From contig NZ_KB903554.1 in NCBI RefSeq assembly GCF_000379805.1, positions 249,077-301,046 on the forward strand: a stretch of DNA of 51,970 nucleotides. Reading direction: 5' to 3'. Made by a program: the position numbers and the translations under genes. The notes under the pieces were generated by a model, which saw nothing but the letters and a program-made list of their open reading frames with translations, was not told the DNA's origin and searched no databases. How positions within the stretch are numbered: position 1 is the stretch's first letter; each line of letters begins with the position of its first letter. This stretch comes from Lewinella cohaerens DSM 23179 (lineage in GTDB: Bacteria > Bacteroidota > Bacteroidia > Chitinophagales > Saprospiraceae). Below, one piece after another: positions 1 through 7,822 of the stretch.

Positions 1-897
1 TGAAGATCCGCCCATCGCATACGGCTCAATAAACCCACCACCAACAGGGAACTTGTCTGTCAAATTCCCTGAGACGCCTAAAGCTTCATTGTATTGGGCT
101 GAACCTACGCCTAGGGGCGAATAGTTCATCACACTCAATGGTGCTGGTGTTTTTATTGGAAAATCAACAGGAGGACTGATGATACAGGAATTCATCACCA
201 AATAGGGCCTGGGAGCATCACCGGCTTGGTTGTGTACCAAGTGAAAATCGTTTTTTGATAATTTCAATCGGGGAGCACGGCTAATGATACTGTTTACCGA
301 ATTTTCATCGTAAGAAAAATAGCGTCTGGCCCGGTCGCCATACAATCCAAAAGGTTGGAGGTAAACAGCTCCAATGGCATCAATCCAGATATCATGGGGA
401 GATTCTTCGAAGCCCAATGTAAGGTCATCGGTTGCTAAATTATGTAACAGCCTGCGAGATAAGTCCGTCGTTACCGGAGAAAACAACCATTGTTTAGGCA
501 CCGGTTCCTTGAGATAATCCATCGTAAGGTTCGCTGCTCCCAAAGGCGTACCCAATAAATGTTTGTCGTTTTGAGGGCCATCTTCTGTGGTTTCGTAATA
601 CGTAAAGATCGACGAGGCCCAGGAACCTCCCGACACCGAAGAAATGTAGCCGAAGTGTTGCCACATTTCAAGGTCATAGAGGGCTTTCATCTGTCCAGCA
701 GCACAGGTCATGGCCCTGGTGCCGCCTCCAGAAAAACACACACCCGTCTTTTTTAAATCAAGAGATGCTTCCGGGAAATTCAATTGATCTCCATCACTCA
801 AATAAAGGTAGGTTTCCGCTTTGCGGGTGCAAGAGAACGTTAAGGCTGCCACCAATAGACAGCAAGATACCGCTCTGAACAACTGTTGGTTGTACAT
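1..897 (-). CDS. cPLA2/lysophospholipase-like lipoprotein, partial (3' end outside window)
   Basis: The reverse strand is open from an ATG at 897 through position 1 with no stop, giving the first 299 residues of a longer protein. Residues 1-23 look like a lipoprotein signal (hydrophobic stretch, then FSC with Cys23). Residues 56-62 read SGGGTRA, the oxyanion-hole loop, and residues 87-93 read SVSGGSW, the nucleophile elbow (Ser89) of the cytosolic phospholipase A2 / PLA2_B family. That spacing suits the cPLA2 fold better than a plain patatin. The family hydrolyses acyl esters of (lyso)phospholipids; for a lipoprotein the expected place is the periplasm or outer membrane. The catalytic Asp should lie in the part beyond the window. 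Substrate is unknown. The family call is fairly secure; the function is inferred. Confidence 0.75.
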   Translation of the reverse strand, partial: MYNQQLFRAVSCCLLVAALTFSCTRKAETYLYLSDGDQLNFPEASLDLKKTGVCFSGGGTRAMTCAAGQMKALYDLEMWQHFGYISSVSGGSWASSIFTYYETTEDGPQNDKHLLGTPLGAANLTMDYLKEPVPKQWLFSPVTTDLSRRLLHNLATDDLTLGFEESPHDIWIDAIGAVYLQPFGLYGDRARRYFSYDENSVNSIISRAPRLKLSKNDFHLVHNQAGDAPRPYLVMNSCIISPPVDFPIKTPAPLSVMNYSPLGVGSAQYNEALGVSGNLTDKFPVGGGFIEPYAMGGSS

Positions 898-1020
898 AAG
901 AATATGGGTTTGGGATACCAAACGGCCAGCTAAACATTGGGCTTAGCTAGGTTGGGTAATGGTGTAGAAATATATAGAGGGGAGACTAGTGGATCAACCG
1001 GGAAGGAAGATACAAAAAGG

Positions 1021-1084
1021 GCGCGATACTTAACTGGTTTTGCCTGCTGTAATCGTACAAATACGTAATCGCGCTGGTACGATT
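1021..1084. repeat. Two interleaved inverted repeats (possible pseudoknot)
   Basis: GCGCGAT (1021-1027) pairs with ATCGCGC (1068-1074), and AATCGTAC (1051-1058) pairs with GTACGATT (1077-1084). The arms are ordered a-b-a'-b', which is pseudoknot topology rather than a nested hairpin. The site lies between the HAD gene stop (1107) and the cPLA2-like gene start (897), both read leftward, so it could be a 3' end structure of the first or a leader of the second. No known RNA family recognised. Confidence 0.4.
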
Positions 1085-1106
1085 AGCGCCTCCAAAGCTG
1101 TTGCCA

Positions 1107-1757
1107 TCAAAAAGAAAGAAATTCCTCTGGCATCATCCCATGATAATTATCAACAAACTTCAGGATGTTAGGGAAGTGCGCAAACTCTTCTTCATCATGG
1201 GTAGTCGTAACAATAATTGCCTTGGCTCCCGCACGGAAAGCTGCTTCCGCGCCGGTGACACTGTCTTCAAACACCAAGCAATCTTTGGCCTCTAAGCCAA
1301 TAGACGCCGCTGCTTTATCAAAAATTTCGGGATCAGGCTTGCCTTTGCTTACACTACCTGCGTGGAAAATGCCCTGAAAATAGGGGGCTAAGCCTAAATT
1401 GTCTACCAAAAACTGGGCGTTTTCCTCTGGTGCGGCTGTCCCAATAGCCATTGGGATATTCGCTGATTTAGATTGATCAAGAAATGCTTGCAAACCATCA
1501 ATCAATTTCAGTTGTGGCAAAAATATCTCTCGGTACGCGGCTTCTTTTTCTTTTGAAATACGTTGGCGGTCCGCTTGAGTGAAACGGTCACCAAAAAGGC
1601 GTTCCAAGATTTCGTTGTTTACCCCGTGGATTTTTTCTTTGACTTCTTCAATGGTCATTTCCATACCCAACTCTGACAACTTGCGCTGCCAAGCTCGGTG
1701 GTGAATCATCATATTGTCGACCATTGTGCCGTCCATATCGAAGAGGAAACCTTTCAT
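1107..1757 (-). CDS. HAD-superfamily hydrolase (beta-phosphoglucomutase-like)
   Basis: This 216-residue cytoplasmic protein has all four HAD motifs. Motif I is DMDGTMVD near residue 7, with the nucleophile Asp and the acid/base Asp two positions on. Motif II is the IGTAA segment, motif III the Lys of KGKPDPEIF, and motif IV VFEDSVTGAEAA. A helical cap follows motif I, as in subfamily IA (beta-phosphoglucomutase, phosphoglycolate phosphatase and similar enzymes). The family transfers or hydrolyses phosphate on small sugars or metabolites; the substrate cannot be read from sequence. Length is normal for the family. It is divergent from the dehydrogenase gene that starts at 1904. A plain sugar-phosphatase role is as likely as a mutase. 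Confidence 0.85.
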   Translation of the reverse strand: MKGFLFDMDGTMVDNMMIHHRAWQRKLSELGMEMTIEEVKEKIHGVNNEILERLFGDRFTQADRQRISKEKEAAYREIFLPQLKLIDGLQAFLDQSKSANIPMAIGTAAPEENAQFLVDNLGLAPYFQGIFHAGSVSKGKPDPEIFDKAAASIGLEAKDCLVFEDSVTGAEAAFRAGAKAIIVTTTHDEEEFAHFPNILKFVDNYHGMMPEEFLSF

Positions 1758-1760
1758 TCT

Positions 1761-1800
1761 TTGTTAGTTTGATGGTTGGATTGTTAGTTGGTTTGATGGT
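1761..1800. repeat. Degenerate 20-bp tandem repeat, G/T-rich
   Basis: Two imperfect 20-bp units both begin TTGTTAGTT and continue with GATGG/TTTGATGG words. Similar G/T-rich wording (TTGTTGGTTGGATGG) occurs after the RlpA gene near 24550. It sits just upstream of the HAD gene start and looks like slipped-strand sequence without coding content. Confidence 0.45.
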
Positions 1801-1903
1801 CGCAAAATAATAGAAAAAACAAACACGGGCCTATCTTATGCGCTTAAAACTAAGCTGATTCTCCTTTCTTCGCCGTACCTTTTGGGCTTCAAATTTAGCA
1901 AAT

Positions 1904-4840
1904 ATGGACGCCCTGAAAATACCAGCTACCGCTCTCGCAGCACTTTCTGAGCAGCTTACCGGCCAACTTCATTTCGACCAACTGCAAAGAGTGCTTTACG
2001 CGACAGATGCTTCGGTTTACCGGGCCTTACCCCAAGCGATTGCCCTACCAGTTACGGTAGAAGACCTAGCACTTTTGATCCAATTTGCTAACATCCATAA
2101 CACTTCCTTGATTCCGCGTGCAGCCGGTACTTCTTTGGCCGGGCAGTGTGTAGGAGAAGGCATTGTGGTAGACATTTCCAAGCACTTTACTAAAATCATA
2201 GAACTCAATGTAGAAGAACGCTGGGTACGCGTTCAGCCAGGGGTAGTACGTGATGAACTCAATGCCTTTTTGCAGCCCCACGGCTTGTTTTTCTCGCCCA
2301 TAACATCTACTGCTAACCGCGCCATGATTGGAGGAATGGTGGGCAATAATTCATCAGGCACCACCTCCATCGAATACGGAACGACCAGGGACAAGGTGAT
2401 CGAAATGGAGGTACTGCTTGCTGATGGGACAAAAGCTAGTTTCGGGGCACTCTCACCCGATGGGCTGGCCCAAAAGTGTGCGCTCCCTGGTCTTGAAGGT
2501 GAGCTCTACCGCCAAGTCACCAAGGCACTGAAAGACAAGGAACAACAAGCCGAAATCAGAGAACAATTCCCCAAGCCAAGTATTCATCGTAGGAACACTG
2601 GATATGCCCTCGATGCACTACTGGAAACCTCTGCTTTTACAAATAGTGATACCCCTTTCAACTTTTGCAAACTACTCTGTGGTTCGGAAGGAACCTTGGC
2701 TTTTACTACGGAAATCAAGCTACAACTTGATCCTTTGCCTTTGCCCGATCATGTGGTTGTCGCTGCTCATTTTTCGGAACTGGACCAAAGTATGCGTGCT
2801 ACCCAAATTGCGATGCGCCACCAACCCAGCGCTTGTGAGTTGATGGACAAAATCATCCTCGATTGTACCAAAGAAAACATCGAATACCGTAAGCATCGTT
2901 TTTTTATTGAAGGAGACCCTGTAACGGTACTTATGGTAGAATTACGCGCTAGCAGTGCCGAAGCAGCACAGGCCGAAGCTAACCTACTCATTGAGGAATT
3001 TAAAGCACAGAGATTGGGCTATGCTTACCCTATCATTCCTGCTGCGCAAACCAAGGCAGTATGGTCATTACGCAGCGCAGGACTGGGATTGTTGGCCAAT
3101 ATACCCGGTGATGCCAAAGCCGTTGCTTGTATTGAAGATACAGCCGTAGACCTGGATGACTTGCCAGCATACATCCGCGAGTTTTCAGAACTCATGGAAG
3201 GCTTTGACCAACAGCCCGTTTACTATGCGCATGCAGGAGCGGGAGAATTACATCTCCGGCCCATCCTGGATTTGAAAAAGGAAGTGGATGTCAACAGGTT
3301 TTATGATATCAGTCTAGCAACCGCCAAGTTGGTCAAAAAATACCGTGGATCGCTAAGTGGCGAGCATGGCGATGGTAGGGTACGCGCCGCTTTTATTCCG
3401 CTGATGGTCGGAGAAAAAAACTACGCCCTCTTTCGGGAGATAAAACAAACCTGGGACCCCAAAGGCATCTTTAATCCAGGAAAAATTGTGGATGCGCCGC
3501 CCATGAATAGCTCTCTTCGCTATGCCCCTGAACAAAAGGATCGCTCCTACCCTACTGTTCTGGACTTCTCAGACGTAGGAGGTATCCTTCGCGCTGCTGA
3601 AAAATGTAATGGTTCTGGTGATTGCCGAAAGCTGCCGCTTTCAGGAGGGACCATGTGCCCTAGCTACCAAGCTACCCGAAACGAAAAAGATACGACCAGA
3701 GCCAGGGCCAATACCTTGCGCGAATTCCTGACAAAAAGCGAGCAAAAAAACGCCTTTGACCATCAGGAAATCAAGGAAGTGATGGACCTGTGCTTGTCTT
3801 GTAAAGGCTGCACCTCCGAATGTCCCTCGAATGTTGATATGGCTGGGCTAAAAGCGGAATTCCTGCATCAATATTATCAAAGCAATGGCATTCCACTACG
3901 TGCGCGGGCTTTTGCCTATATCAATACTTTTAACCGAATTGGAAGTCTGTGGCCAGGTTTATACAACCTTCTGCTGACTAGTCCGCTTACCGCTGGGTTG
4001 AGTAAAAAAGTATTGCAAGTTGCTCCTCAACGGACTTTGCCAGGCATTCACTCCCAATCTTTACGCACCTGGTTTAAAAAGACGTTTCAACCACAAGCAA
4101 AGAACTACCACCAAAAGGTCTACTTCTTTTGTGATGAATTCACCAACTACAATGATACGCCCATAGGCCAAAAGGCTATTCTCTTACTGGACCAGCTGGG
4201 CTACGAGGTGCTGTTGGTCGATCATCCTGAGAGCGGGCGGGCGGCTATCTCCAAGGGCTTGCTGCCCCGCGCGAAGGGCTTGGCCGAGGCCAATGTGCGC
4301 TTGTTTAGCGACCTTATTAGCGAAGATACCCCGCTATTGGGCTTGGAGCCATCGGCCATTCTCAGTTTCCGGGATGAGTACCCACGAATGGTTGGAGAAC
4401 CGTTGCGCAAAAGCGCAAAATTACTGGCTCCTCATTGCCTATTGATTGATGAGTTTCTGGCCAGTGAAATCCGAGCGGGGCACATCACTTCTGAGGCTTT
4501 TGTGCGCGAGGAGAAACATATTCTTTTACATGGTCATTGTCACCAAAAATCACTCAGCAAAGTGGAAGATTCCGTTTGGTTACTTTCCTTACCGGAAAAC
4601 TACAATGTGGAAGTTATTCCTTCCGGTTGCTGTGGTATGGCCGGAAGCTTTGGCTACGAGGCCGAGCATTACGAGGTGAGTCAGCAGGTGGGGGAGCTGG
4701 TGCTTTTTCCTGCTGTGCGAAAAGCTTCTATCGCCACGATCATTGCGGCCACAGGAACCAGTTGCCGCCACCAGATTGCAGATGGTACCCAGCGACAAGC
4801 AATGCATCCGGTGGAGGTATTGTATGAGGGGCTGTTATGA
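1904..4840 (+). CDS. FAD-linked 2-hydroxyacid dehydrogenase with Fe-S and CCG domains (GlcD-GlcF fusion type)
   Basis: This 978-residue protein joins an N-terminal FAD-binding PCMH domain, an FAD-oxidase C-terminal domain and a C-terminal ferredoxin plus cysteine-rich domain. Seen directly: PRAAGTSLAGQC (71-82) and GGMVGNNSSG (143-152) of the FAD fold, and SGEHGDGR near residue 485. Two clusters of Fe-S ligands follow: Cys568, Cys574 and Cys585-Pro, then C630-x2-C633-x2-C636-x3-C640-P. HGHCHQKS (Cys879) and SGCCGMAGS (Cys909-910) are the CCG motifs. The architecture matches the large YdiJ-type D-2-hydroxyglutarate/D-lactate dehydrogenases, which oxidise 2-hydroxyacids to 2-oxoacids and pass electrons through Fe-S centres to the respiratory chain. 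All expected ligands are present and length is normal. Exact substrate unknown. A promoter-like TACCTTTTG lies 20 bases before the start. Confidence 0.88.
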   Translation: MDALKIPATALAALSEQLTGQLHFDQLQRVLYATDASVYRALPQAIALPVTVEDLALLIQFANIHNTSLIPRAAGTSLAGQCVGEGIVVDISKHFTKIIELNVEERWVRVQPGVVRDELNAFLQPHGLFFSPITSTANRAMIGGMVGNNSSGTTSIEYGTTRDKVIEMEVLLADGTKASFGALSPDGLAQKCALPGLEGELYRQVTKALKDKEQQAEIREQFPKPSIHRRNTGYALDALLETSAFTNSDTPFNFCKLLCGSEGTLAFTTEIKLQLDPLPLPDHVVVAAHFSELDQSMRATQIAMRHQPSACELMDKIILDCTKENIEYRKHRFFIEGDPVTVLMVELRASSAEAAQAEANLLIEEFKAQRLGYAYPIIPAAQTKAVWSLRSAGLGLLANIPGDAKAVACIEDTAVDLDDLPAYIREFSELMEGFDQQPVYYAHAGAGELHLRPILDLKKEVDVNRFYDISLATAKLVKKYRGSLSGEHGDGRVRAAFIPLMVGEKNYALFREIKQTWDPKGIFNPGKIVDAPPMNSSLRYAPEQKDRSYPTVLDFSDVGGILRAAEKCNGSGDCRKLPLSGGTMCPSYQATRNEKDTTRARANTLREFLTKSEQKNAFDHQEIKEVMDLCLSCKGCTSECPSNVDMAGLKAEFLHQYYQSNGIPLRARAFAYINTFNRIGSLWPGLYNLLLTSPLTAGLSKKVLQVAPQRTLPGIHSQSLRTWFKKTFQPQAKNYHQKVYFFCDEFTNYNDTPIGQKAILLLDQLGYEVLLVDHPESGRAAISKGLLPRAKGLAEANVRLFSDLISEDTPLLGLEPSAILSFRDEYPRMVGEPLRKSAKLLAPHCLLIDEFLASEIRAGHITSEAFVREEKHILLHGHCHQKSLSKVEDSVWLLSLPENYNVEVIPSGCCGMAGSFGYEAEHYEVSQQVGELVLFPAVRKASIATIIAATGTSCRHQIADGTQRQAMHPVEVLYEGLL

Positions 4841-4899
4841 TTTCAATAGGGCGTTATGCAAAAAAGAATCTAAAAGGAGCTATTAATGCGAAATGCGGA

Positions 4900-5040
4900 G
4901 CATGTAGCTCGGCGGATCCCGATCCATCAGGAGAGCAGGCCCAAGGGATGGGCAGTCGCTCTGCTCCATAGGGTCGGGTTTAAAACCCGACCCTATGGAG
5001 CAGAGCGGCAGACAGTAGGTACGAAGGCATGGCCCCAAAA
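4900..5040 (-). repeat. Dispersed 3'-end structured repeat, copy A
   Basis: This intergenic stretch shares words with two other places in the window. AAGGCATGGCCCcAAAA (end at 5040) matches 25583-25599, and AGGGATGG...GGGTCGGG matches the reverse complement of 42247-42280. Its core is a near-perfect hairpin at 4958-5006. Read on the minus strand it begins about 30 bases after the stop of the T9SS gene. The whole 4841-5071 gap between convergent genes is filled by this element; no gene is seen in it. Confidence 0.6.
4958..5006. terminator. 24-bp perfect inverted repeat (strong hairpin, likely bidirectional 3' end)
   Basis: The arms 4958-4981 and 4983-5006 are exact reverse complements (GCTCTGCTCCATAGGG... 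on the left) with a single base between them. The site lies between two convergent genes, so a transcription stop for both is the simplest reading, although there is no long T-tract. It forms the core of repeat copy A. Confidence 0.5.
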
Positions 5041-5071
5041 CAATACTGCCCATTGGATTAAACATGAAGTA

Positions 5072-6793
5072 CTACCGCTTGACCACTCGCAATTGCTGCA
5101 GCTGATTTCCCCATTGAAGCTCCAATACATACCAACCCGAAGGCAAAAATGTAGTGTTGATCAAGGCAGAGGAGCTTTGCAAGTTTTTCCAAGCCAGCAC
5201 CTCTTGCCCCGCAAGGTTTAGTAATCGGCAACTGGCATTGCTGGCTTCATTAGGAAGCTGAACCGTAAATTGGTTGCTGTGTGGATTAGGGAAGACCTGC
5301 ACATTTGTTGTCAAGGCACCCTCTGTGCCTGTAAGCGCTGGTTCAACTTCCCATATCCTGGAGCAATTGGTCGCATCAGTGACGGTCAGAGAATAGGTCG
5401 TACCTGGTATAAGGTTAAAAACCTCGGGGTTGCTGACGCCATTGCTCCACAGGTATTGGTAAGGAGGAGTGCCGCCCTGCACTTGCGTAAAAGCACTCAG
5501 TAGATTGTCCGTCTGCAGATCGAAATAGAAACTAGCGCTGAGCGGTTGCGGCTCATTGATAATAACTGAACGTGCCTGCCCACAACCGGAGGCAGAAAGA
5601 ACATAGGTATACTCTCCACCTGCAAGGTTATCGACAGCCATTCCATCTGCGCCATTGCTCCACGACAAGGCAAATGGTGGCTGGCCGCCATTGACCTGCA
5701 AGCTTACGGCACCATCTTGCGCACCGAAACAACTTACATCAGCTATTGAAGCCGAAATGCTCAAAGGTGGAACGTAATTGATTGTAAAATCTTTGATCGC
5801 TTCACAGCCGTCGCTATCGGTGAGGGTAAGTGAATGCATCCCTGCTGACATCCCCAACAAGTAGGGGCTAGCCGTGCCTGTGGACCATTCATAATCAAAA
5901 GGCGCCGTGCCATTAATGGGCTGTGTCGCTACCAATACCTGGCCATCGCCACAGCCATAACCGATCTGTAAGTTAGCTAACATGTCAGGGCCATCCGGCA
6001 ATGTGACGACAGTATCCAACAGACAGTTGTTTTCATCTGAAATGGTAACAGGATAATTACCGGCAGTCGCATTTACCTGAGAGGCCCCGTTGCCTCCTGC
6101 AGCCCATTCGTATTGATATTCGCCCACTCCGCCTTCAATTTCGAGTAGGATACTCCCATTGGCAGCGCCGCTGCAAGAGGGAAGTACGGTATTGGTCTGT
6201 AAGGCCAATGATGGTGGACCTTCAATTCCCACAACCCCTTTTTGGCTACAGCCTTGTTCGTCTTCTAAAAAAAAGAGGTAATCGCCAGTACAGAGTTCAG
6301 AGCGATTCGGGCTCGTGATCGGGCTATCGGCCCAGCTGACCGTCAATTCACCAGTGCCTCCGCCCACTTCCATAAAAATTTGACCATCACAAACTGTCGC
6401 ACAAGTGAGGTATTCTACTGAAATATCGGTCACCAAAATCGGCGGGGGTGCTATAATGCTCGCCATTTCCGTCACCATTACACCAGCGGCATCTGTTATT
6501 TTAAGGACATAATTATTGGCCTCTAGTCCACCTGTGACGGGTCCGAAAGGGCCTTCTTCCAACTGTGACCCTGCTGCAAAAACGAAAGGATTAGAAACCC
6601 GCGACCATTCATAACTGTAAGGAGCCTCTCCGCCTGAAACGGTCCAATTTAACTCACCATTGGTTTCACCATAACAATTCAAAAGGAAATCCTCTGTCTG
6701 AACAGCAAGGGGCATATCCTGGGCATTGACGATATTCCCAGACAGCATGGCCCAAATGATGCCAATGATGGTAAAAAACGGTATAGTGTTCAT
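5072..6793 (-). CDS. T9SS-secreted SprB-repeat surface protein
   Basis: This 573-residue protein starts at the ATG at 6793, because only from there does a clean Sec signal appear (MNTIPFFTIIG... ending NAQ); an in-frame ATG at 6934 would add 47 polar residues. The body carries about six copies of a ~75-residue beta-sandwich repeat, each with a Cys near the start, then 'DG/NGxxxLxxxGG..PYxYxWSNG' and ending in 'YxLTVTDxxGC'. These are SprB-type repeats of Bacteroidota adhesins and large surface proteins. The last ~75 residues (VFPNPHSNQFTV..., ending QLRVVKR) are a type A T9SS C-terminal sorting domain, so it should cross the outer membrane and be surface-attached or released. It is divergent from the USP gene at 6971. 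No catalytic domain is visible; an adhesive or structural role is inferred. Confidence 0.85.
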   Translation of the reverse strand: MNTIPFFTIIGIIWAMLSGNIVNAQDMPLAVQTEDFLLNCYGETNGELNWTVSGGEAPYSYEWSRVSNPFVFAAGSQLEEGPFGPVTGGLEANNYVLKITDAAGVMVTEMASIIAPPPILVTDISVEYLTCATVCDGQIFMEVGGGTGELTVSWADSPITSPNRSELCTGDYLFFLEDEQGCSQKGVVGIEGPPSLALQTNTVLPSCSGAANGSILLEIEGGVGEYQYEWAAGGNGASQVNATAGNYPVTISDENNCLLDTVVTLPDGPDMLANLQIGYGCGDGQVLVATQPINGTAPFDYEWSTGTASPYLLGMSAGMHSLTLTDSDGCEAIKDFTINYVPPLSISASIADVSCFGAQDGAVSLQVNGGQPPFALSWSNGADGMAVDNLAGGEYTYVLSASGCGQARSVIINEPQPLSASFYFDLQTDNLLSAFTQVQGGTPPYQYLWSNGVSNPEVFNLIPGTTYSLTVTDATNCSRIWEVEPALTGTEGALTTNVQVFPNPHSNQFTVQLPNEASNASCRLLNLAGQEVLAWKNLQSSSALINTTFLPSGWYVLELQWGNQLQQLRVVKR

Positions 6794-6910
6794 GGTCGCT
6801 TTCGTTCTTCGACAAAAATAAGGCTTCGCGTCAAATAATTGAGTAAAGACTGATAATTCCCATTTTAGTTGGTGACAAAAATCACCATCACAGGAGATGT
6901 TGCGGCTTAT

Positions 6911-6944
6911 TTTTGAAACAAAGAGAAGGTTCAATTTATTTTTG
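6911..6944 (+). promoter_or_regulatory. Bacteroidota-type promoter for the USP gene
   Basis: TTTTG at 6911-6915 and TATTTTTG at 6937-6944 (consensus TAnnTTTG) are separated by 21 bases, close to the usual -33/-7 spacing. The predicted start site lies about 20 bases before the chosen ATG at 6971. A second TATTTTTG at 6908-6915, and one on the minus strand at 6813-6820, 19 bases from the T9SS gene start, suggest that the divergent intergenic region carries promoters in both directions. Confidence 0.5.
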
Positions 6945-6970
6945 TGCTATCCTCTACTCAATCCTTGTTT

Positions 6971-7801
6971 ATGAAAATCTTGTGCCCTACCGATTTCTCT
7001 AATGTTGCGAATTATGCTTTTGATGCCGCTTGCCTATTGGCCAAAGCATTGAAGGCTGAGCTACACTTGTTTCACAACAGTGGTACTACAGCATTTATTC
7101 CCAACGAGTTTGATCATGAAACCTACGCCCCTTATCAACATGCCATTTCCTCTGCCGCAGAGGAGCAGCTAGAGACCTTGAAAAAAAATGGCCGCGCCCG
7201 CAAAGTAGCTATCGAAACACACCTCAGTTATGGAGACTTTCTGGAAAATATTCAAAATTTAATGGCACAAACCAAGTTTGACTTTGTGGTGATGGGCTCA
7301 CATGGTGCATCAGGAAAACGGGAATGGCTGATAGGCTCCAATGCCCAAAAGGTCATCCGAAAAATTCATACCAATGTTTTGATCATCAAAGAGCCATTGC
7401 CTGAACTGCGTTTGGAAAAAGCGGTCTTTGCTACAGGCTTACTCCCAGAAGACCAAGTAGCATTTCGTCATTTTTTAGACCTCACGTCTATACTCAATAT
7501 CAAAGAGGTTCATTTATTGAGTATTCACACTTCCGGTATCTTCAATCCGCCGCAGATTGTCATGCAGGAAGCACTCCAGGATTTTGCGGACATCGCCGAA
7601 GGTTATGCCTGCCATACGCACTACTATGATGACATTTCGGTGGAAGCAGGTATACGTCACTTTACCCAAGAGCAGCGTATGGACCTTATCGCTATTGCCA
7701 ACCACCCACGGGGGCCACTGAAACGCATTTTCAGAGGCAACACCGTAGAGATGGTTGTTAATCACGCAGACGTACCCGTTTTGAGTATTGATTTTCCCTA
7801 G
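6971..7801 (+). CDS. Tandem universal stress protein (UspA family)
   Basis: This 276-residue cytoplasmic protein is built of two USP domains. The start was set at 6971 so that the protein begins MKILCPTDFS, the family's typical first strand; the ATG at 6944 overlaps the promoter box. The first domain ends with the nucleotide-binding signature G-x2-G-x9-GS (GSHGASGKREWLIGS), indicating an ATP-binding type. The second domain ends in DLIAIANHPRGPLKRIFRGNTVEMV, a weaker version of the same loop. USPs modulate survival under starvation, oxidative stress or energy limitation, usually as dimers; tandem forms act as internal dimers. It is the first of three tandem USPs in 10 kb. The 3' end converges on the S41 protease with a 21-bp gap. 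Confidence 0.88.
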   Translation: MKILCPTDFSNVANYAFDAACLLAKALKAELHLFHNSGTTAFIPNEFDHETYAPYQHAISSAAEEQLETLKKNGRARKVAIETHLSYGDFLENIQNLMAQTKFDFVVMGSHGASGKREWLIGSNAQKVIRKIHTNVLIIKEPLPELRLEKAVFATGLLPEDQVAFRHFLDLTSILNIKEVHLLSIHTSGIFNPPQIVMQEALQDFADIAEGYACHTHYYDDISVEAGIRHFTQEQRMDLIAIANHPRGPLKRIFRGNTVEMVVNHADVPVLSIDFP

Positions 7802-7822
7802 GAGGAGTACATCTAGGCTAGC

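Noticed and set aside
4886-5221. 111-residue frame on the plus strand after the dehydrogenase
   Set aside because: It is made of repeat copy A with its 24-bp palindrome and the antisense of the T9SS sorting domain.
6812-6917. A further copy of the 111-bp palindromic repeat between the T9SS and USP genes
   Set aside because: CAAAAATAAG and CTTATTTTTG form an inverted pair, but the GCGC end and the nested stem are missing; two divergent promoter boxes explain it better.
6794-6934. N-terminal extension of the T9SS protein (extra 47 residues from the ATG at 6934)
   Set aside because: It precedes a perfect signal peptide at 6793 with polar sequence and would overlap the promoter region of the divergent USP gene.
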